A stretch of DNA of 64,000 nt from JAAXPZ01 sp965215705. Its GTDB lineage: Bacteria; Campylobacterota; Campylobacteria; Campylobacterales; Sulfurovaceae. The position numbers and the translations under genes are program-made. The stretch lies in contig CBDCEE010000003.1 of NCBI GenBank assembly GCA_965215705.1, positions 558,001 through 622,000 of the forward strand, written 5' to 3'. Below, piece by piece: positions 60,562 through 64,000 of this stretch. A model generated the notes under the pieces. That model was given only the letters and a program-made list of their open reading frames with translations. It was not told where the DNA came from and made no database searches. Positions within the stretch are counted from its first letter, which is position 1. Every line of letters begins with the position of its first letter.

Positions 60562-61064
60562 TTAATAAACCCTATCTTGGCGATATCAGCTGCCTCAGCA
60601 GATGCGAGCAGTGCATCGAGCTGCTTTTGCAGGGCTTTGTACTGCTTGTCATGTTTGCGATCTATAGCTATGAGCTGCTTGGCTAGGGCATTGTAGTGTC
60701 GACTGAACTCTCGGAGCTTTTTGAAGGTTCGGATGATGGCGATATTGACCTCTATGGCTGTAGTGCTTTTGAGTACGGAAGCGAGCATATAGATGCCCTG
60801 CTCTGTGAAAGCATATGGTAAAGCGCCACCAAGGTGTTGTTTGGAAGGTATCGCATTTTGCGATACCATAGATGTGACCTCCTCATCATTGAGTTGAAAC
60901 ATAAAGTCACTCGGAAACCTTTCTTGATTTCTTTTGACCTGCTCTCTCAATCGTATAGGTTTGACACCATACAATGCTGCCAAATCCCTATCTAGCATCA
61001 CCTGCTCACCTCTGAGCGTTAATATCCTACTGCTGATCTCCCCTTGTACTATCAGTGCATCCAT
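60558..61064 (-). CDS. ORF6N domain antirepressor-like protein
   Basis: A 168-aa protein. The ORF6N core is ILTLRGEQVMLDRDLAALYGVKPIRLREQVKRNQERFPSDFMFQLNDEEV, then LGGALPYAFTEQGIYMLASVLKS, followed by a coiled coil. ORF6N proteins occur as phage antirepressors. It is upstream of radC (4-bp overlap) and has the same palindromic upstream site as the BRO-like gene. Confidence 0.85.
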   Translation of the reverse strand: MDALIVQGEISSRILTLRGEQVMLDRDLAALYGVKPIRLREQVKRNQERFPSDFMFQLNDEEVTSMVSQNAIPSKQHLGGALPYAFTEQGIYMLASVLKSTTAIEVNIAIIRTFKKLREFSRHYNALAKQLIAIDRKHDKQYKALQKQLDALLASAEAADIAKIGFIK

Positions 61065-61127
61065 GTATATTCCTTTTACGGTTCATGGATGTATTCTAGC
61101 CCAAAAAGAGTATTCTGTGTGGAAATA

Positions 61128-61140
61128 TGACAAATTGACA
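61128..61140 (-). promoter_or_regulatory. Operator-like palindrome TGNCAAWTTGNCA upstream of the ORF6N gene
   Basis: TGACAAATTGACA, centred about 70 bases before the ATG at 61064, the same distance as at the BRO-like gene. Confidence 0.5.
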
Positions 61141-61205
61141 TATTTTTGCTGTAAAAAGGAAAAAGGGGTCAAGCGAACGTAATCGTATCCAATACTATGG
61201 GTCAC

Positions 61206-61709
61206 TCACTCCATCTCATACTTTGCACGGATCTTTGTTCCTTCGATCTGTTGTTGGTGGGTGTTGTACTGCATGGTGCTGCCGTTGATCTCTCCGCGTC
61301 TGTCTGTGATACCGAAGGTCTCGGAGAGCTCCAGGATGGCTGTGTCCTTGTGGTAGCGGGCATCTGTGGCGTGGTAGCGGGTGCCGTCTGCTTTGAGGAT
61401 GCTGGCATTGTACTCCAGCGTGATCGTGTCATTGCGTTCGGTGGCTTTGTGGGAGATGAGGGTGAGCTCAGGGGTATGGAGTCGGAAGTTCTCAAATACC
61501 GTTCTGTCAGGGTACTTGACCATCCGCGAGGTGGAGATGATGCTCTGGATAGCGGTCTGGTTGACCTCGTGTAGCTGGGCAGTCAGAAGCGCGAGTTCTT
61601 TGTGCTGTGCTGTGGTGTTGGACTCTGCCTGTGAGATCTCTGTGACGATACCTCTGGTGGCAAAAAAGAGTATCGCCGCGATCAGCAGCCACTCTATTCT
61701 ACTGACCAT
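61206..61709 (-). CDS. lptC: LPS export protein LptC-like
   Basis: A 167-aa single-pass protein (WLLIAAILFFATRGIV anchor) with a periplasmic beta domain: SRMVKYPDRTVFENFRLHTPELTLISHKATERNDTITLEYNASILKADGTRYHATDARYHKDT. It fits the LptC family (the divergent Campylobacterota form). It overlaps kdsC by 16 bp. In relatives lptA follows immediately; here the accessory region follows instead. Confidence 0.78.
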   Translation of the reverse strand: MVSRIEWLLIAAILFFATRGIVTEISQAESNTTAQHKELALLTAQLHEVNQTAIQSIISTSRMVKYPDRTVFENFRLHTPELTLISHKATERNDTITLEYNASILKADGTRYHATDARYHKDTAILELSETFGITDRRGEINGSTMQYNTHQQQIEGTKIRAKYEME

Positions 61710-62197
61710 ATCCTGTGCAGCTCTTCAGTGAGCCCCTCTTTTTCGATGAGATAGTCGATCATCTCTCTAACCGCACCATCACCGCCACGCCTGCTCAGCG
61801 TGACCGTCGCGATCCGCTCTACTGCTGTAGTGGCATCTTTGGGGACAAAGGAGATCGCTGCATCCTTGAGCATGGTGTAGTCGTTGAGATCATCACCGAT
61901 AGTGGCGACATTGTCAGAGGTGAGTTCCAGCTTTTCCAGTAGCTCGGAGAGGACTTTGCGCTTGTCCTTGATCCCCTGATAACAGTACTCGATACGCAGC
62001 TCTCTGGCACGTCGTTCTACGATCTTGGAGCGTCTGCCGGTGATGATGGCAACCTTTTTGCCCAGTCGCATCCAGCTGGCGATACCCAGACCATCCTTGA
62101 CATTGAAAGACTTGACCTCGTCCCCTGCCTCGGAGTAGCTGATACGGCTGTCTGTCATCGTACCATCTACATCCAGTACGATCAGCTCGATACTCAC
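61694..62197 (-). CDS. kdsC: 3-deoxy-D-manno-octulosonate 8-phosphate phosphatase
   Basis: A 167-aa HAD phosphatase. Motif I LIVLDVDGTMTDSRISYS (Asp nucleophile), motif II IITGRRSK, and motif IV VATIGDDLNDYTMLKDAAISFVPKDA. It makes KDO for lipopolysaccharide. Overlaps hisB by 4 bp. Confidence 0.92.
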   Translation of the reverse strand: MSIELIVLDVDGTMTDSRISYSEAGDEVKSFNVKDGLGIASWMRLGKKVAIITGRRSKIVERRARELRIEYCYQGIKDKRKVLSELLEKLELTSDNVATIGDDLNDYTMLKDAAISFVPKDATTAVERIATVTLSRRGGDGAVREMIDYLIEKEGLTEELHRIWSVE

Positions 62198-62766
62198 AGC
62201 ACACCCTTGGTGCTGGGGATCCCTGCACGCTCGTTGGGCGTGACCGCACGTCGCAGTGAGACTGCCAGTGCCTTGAATGCCGCTTCTATGATGTGGTGCT
62301 TGTTTTTCCCACGGTTGTAGGTCAGGTGCAGTGTCAGTGGCATGTTGGCTACCAGTGCACGGAAAAACTCCTCCACCAGCTCCACATCAAACTCCCCGAC
62401 CTTGCCACCGATAGGCAGCTCAAAGACCAGGAAACCCCGATTGCTCAGATCGATATCGCAGCTCACACTCGCCTCATCCATCACGACCGTGGCATTGCCA
62501 TAACGCTCGATACGCTGTACCGGATAGATCGCCTCACCCAAAAGCTTACCGATCACGATCCCTACATCCTCGACACTGTGGTGGGCATCGATATGCAGGT
62601 CACCCTTGCAATCCACCTCCATATCCATGTGGGCATGCTTGGCAAACGCCTCCAGCATATGGTCGAAAAACCCTATCCCCGTATCGACACTGCTCTGTCC
62701 ACTGCCGTATAGGTTCAGCTTGACCGTGATCTGTGTCTCTTTGGTCTCTCTGCTTTTCTCTAACAT
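62194..62766 (-). CDS. hisB: Imidazoleglycerol-phosphate dehydratase
   Basis: A 190-aa enzyme of histidine synthesis. Metal-binding His motifs DTGIGFFDHMLEAFAKHAHMDM and DIDAHHSVEDVGI-like DLHIDAHHSVEDVGIVIG, then NKHHIIEAAFKALAVSLRRAV. Single-domain HisB as usual in this phylum. AAAGGAG precedes the ATG. Confidence 0.94.
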   Translation of the reverse strand: MLEKSRETKETQITVKLNLYGSGQSSVDTGIGFFDHMLEAFAKHAHMDMEVDCKGDLHIDAHHSVEDVGIVIGKLLGEAIYPVQRIERYGNATVVMDEASVSCDIDLSNRGFLVFELPIGGKVGEFDVELVEEFFRALVANMPLTLHLTYNRGKNKHHIIEAAFKALAVSLRRAVTPNERAGIPSTKGVL

Positions 62767-62776
62767 TCTCTCTCCT

Positions 62777-63568
62777 TTAAGGTCTGATCAGGAATCCACC
62801 CTGAATACCATGGTCACTGATAAAGTCTTTGGCTTCATCATCCGAGCCAAAGCCCATCACCCATACCCTGTATAGCGGTGCACCATCCACGATAAACTTC
62901 TTGACGATCACCTGCTTGCCTGCATCCATCGCCTTGTACTTGTCACGATAGATCACTGCACCCTCATACCTGCGGAAGGCACCTACCTGCACACCAAAGT
63001 CACTCAGGTGTACTCTAGGCAGCTGCGGTGCCGGTGTAGAGGGCTTCTGTGCTGTGGGTTTGGGGGCATGATAGACCTTTCCCGCGAAACCCAGTACGGT
63101 GAGCTTGACCGGTGCGATACCCGTCTTGTCCAGTCCGATCGCCTTGCCCGCTGCGTAGGAGCAGTCGATGATCCTGCCACTGACAAAAGGCCCACGGTCG
63201 TTGATCCGTACGACGACACTTTTGCCGTTTTTGAGGTTGTGAACACGTACCATCGTATCCATCGGCCAGGTCTTGTGTGCTGCGGTCATGCCATGCATGT
63301 TGTAGCGTTCACCATTACTGGTCTGTTTGCCGTGGAAGTTAGGCCCATACCAGCTGGATACCCCTCGCATGGTATCATGGACGCTGACGTAGGTAGGGTT
63401 ATACCTCTTGCCTCTGACCCGATAAGAACGCATGGTCGCTTTGTGTCTGGCAGCACTGGTATACTTGGTACGTTTATAGCCTGCCCGCTTCTGTGAACAA
63501 CCCGATATACCGAGGATAAGCAAGAAAGAAAGGAGGAAAAGTGATAGAAATCGCAGTATGGTTTTCAT
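62777..63568 (-). CDS. rlpA: RlpA septal-ring lytic transglycosylase-like lipoprotein
   Basis: A 263-aa lipoprotein (lipobox ILGISGCSQK). The RlpA double-psi barrel has GVSSWYGPNFHGKQTSNGERYNMHGMTAAHKTWPMDTMVRVHNLKNGKSVVVRINDRGPFVSGRIIDCSYAAGKAIGL, which includes the catalytic-type D, and a C-terminal SPOR-like domain (VQVGAFRRYEGAVIYRDKYK). It acts on naked glycan at division sites in other bacteria. It lies 10 bp before hisB. Confidence 0.9.
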   Translation of the reverse strand: MKTILRFLSLFLLSFLLILGISGCSQKRAGYKRTKYTSAARHKATMRSYRVRGKRYNPTYVSVHDTMRGVSSWYGPNFHGKQTSNGERYNMHGMTAAHKTWPMDTMVRVHNLKNGKSVVVRINDRGPFVSGRIIDCSYAAGKAIGLDKTGIAPVKLTVLGFAGKVYHAPKPTAQKPSTPAPQLPRVHLSDFGVQVGAFRRYEGAVIYRDKYKAMDAGKQVIVKKFIVDGAPLYRVWVMGFGSDDEAKDFISDHGIQGGFLIRP

Positions 63569-63674
63569 AGGCTCTCATTTTTTAATATCAATTATACTTG
63601 GAGCCTGATTAAAACCATCTTAGTAGCCTACATAGGTATCGAGAAAAACACCATTAAAGGTTTTTAGAAATACC

Positions 63675-64000
63675 TTAATACCGTATCATTTTTTCAAAAA
63701 CCTCTTTGGTTACAGGCACCACCAGAAGCTTGCCGATCGCCAGCTTCTCATCTGAGAGCTGGTTGGCGATGATCATATCGATCGGTGTGGTCTTGTACTT
63801 TCTGGCGATCGCCTTGATCGTGTCACCCTTGGCTACGATATGAGAGACCAGATTGCTATAGTGCTTGATACGAAAGATCTGTTCCAGTGTCGGTGGCGTA
63901 TAAAATGCCTGATAGAGATGGAGTTTCTCCTGTGGGATCATCACCTGTACCATAGAGATATCTTCTGAGATCTTGTAGTCGGTCAAATGCGGGTTCATAT
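63675..64000 (-). CDS. Lytic transglycosylase with LysM, MltD-like (5' end outside window)
   Basis: The C-terminal about 108 residues of a gene that starts beyond the window. NPHLTDYKISEDISMVQVMIP is typical of MltD/slt-type enzymes, followed by a LysM domain (SHIVAKGDTIKAIARKYKTTPIDMIIANQLSDEKLAIGKLLVVPV). In Campylobacterota an MltD-like gene often precedes rlpA. Separated from rlpA by 106 bp. Confidence 0.8.
   Translation of the reverse strand, partial: MNPHLTDYKISEDISMVQVMIPQEKLHLYQAFYTPPTLEQIFRIKHYSNLVSHIVAKGDTIKAIARKYKTTPIDMIIANQLSDEKLAIGKLLVVPVTKEVFEKMIRY

Noticed and set aside
46520..61205. Integration of the accessory region at the tRNA-Met gene
   Set aside because: No second copy of the tRNA 3' end (GGGGTTCGAGTCCCCG) was seen near 61 kb and no integrase gene is present, so a tRNA-borne genomic island cannot be supported.
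61150..61205. Possible transposon remnant (GGGGTCAAGCGAACGTAATC)
   Set aside because: It resembles sequence seen near small transposases, but there is no second copy or transposase gene in the window, so it was not listed.
1..64000. CRISPR array
   Set aside because: No regularly spaced repeat series was seen; the repeats found are pairs or short motif clusters.

Overview
The window looks like a chromosomal segment of a Campylobacterota (epsilonproteobacterial) chemolithotroph of the Sulfurovum/Sulfurimonas kind. The reasons are conserved gene neighbourhoods known from that phylum (pyrH-rpoZ-spoT; gltX-yggT-slt-mobB-fbp; lptA-engB-short ArgA-like acetyltransferase-mreD-like-mrdA; mltD-rlpA-hisB-kdsC-lptC), a carboxynorspermidine decarboxylase, and the short asparaginase-domain protein. 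The genus is an inference. No rRNA, CRISPR array, insertion sequence or integrase was seen. One tRNA gene (CAU anticodon) is present.

Layout. 0-6.2 kb (minus strand): spoT (3' end cut by the window edge), rpoZ, pyrH, a CopD/HemJ-like membrane protein, lepA and prs. 6.3-19.9 kb: a mixed core region with DUF2062, ABM domain, two methyltransferases, YigZ, VanZ-like, hemH, tag, a lone TRAP binding protein, truD, a DvLysin-type NlpC/P60 peptidase, a GGDEF(degenerate)-EAL protein, ychF, a DUF302 lipoprotein, a LysE exporter and a GNAT. 20-25.9 kb: a glycerol-phosphate type ABC importer (ugpBAEC) divergent from glpK. 25.9-34.2 kb: rlmB-like, fabI, asparaginase domain, mrdA, mreD-like, ArgA-like GNAT, engB, lptA, a deacetylase-family protein, a Cys-rich lipoprotein and an L,D-transpeptidase that appears frameshifted. 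34.4-46.6 kb: rhlE, a tiny lipoprotein, a GltX paralogue with eroded HIGH and KMSKS motifs, yggT, slt, mobB, fbp, a TPR protein, apt, a membrane thioredoxin, nspC, pgeF, rodA and tRNA-Met. 46.7-61.1 kb: an accessory region with Fic, an orphan HigA, BRO/RhuM/ORF6N antirepressor-like genes, RadC, an Abi_2 (AbiF/AbiD-type) HEPN protein and a large type IIG restriction-modification protein. 61.2-64 kb: lptC, kdsC, hisB, rlpA and a mltD-like fragment.

The most striking system is a three-gene overlapping operon (57.2 to 51.6 kb, minus strand). It encodes a 1236-aa type IIG restriction-modification enzyme, then a DarG-like macrodomain protein, then a DarT-like (DUF4433) ADP-ribosyltransferase, so a DNA ADP-ribosylation toxin-antitoxin pair in inverted order is translationally chained to a restriction enzyme. 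Directly upstream is an Abi_2 protein with two R-x(4-6)-H motifs. It has a near-consensus promoter, an 8-bp leader hairpin that buries its ribosome binding site, a structured non-coding stretch next to its 3' end, and 23-bp direct repeats on both sides. A second accessory gene (BRO-N type) is bracketed by 61-bp direct repeats. This looks like a defence locus built from repeat-bounded cassettes.

The lipopolysaccharide-export genes lptC (61.2 kb) and lptA (31.9 kb), normally adjacent in Campylobacterota, are about 29 kb apart here. The accessory region ends exactly at lptC, which suggests the intervening DNA was inserted or rearranged into that operon.
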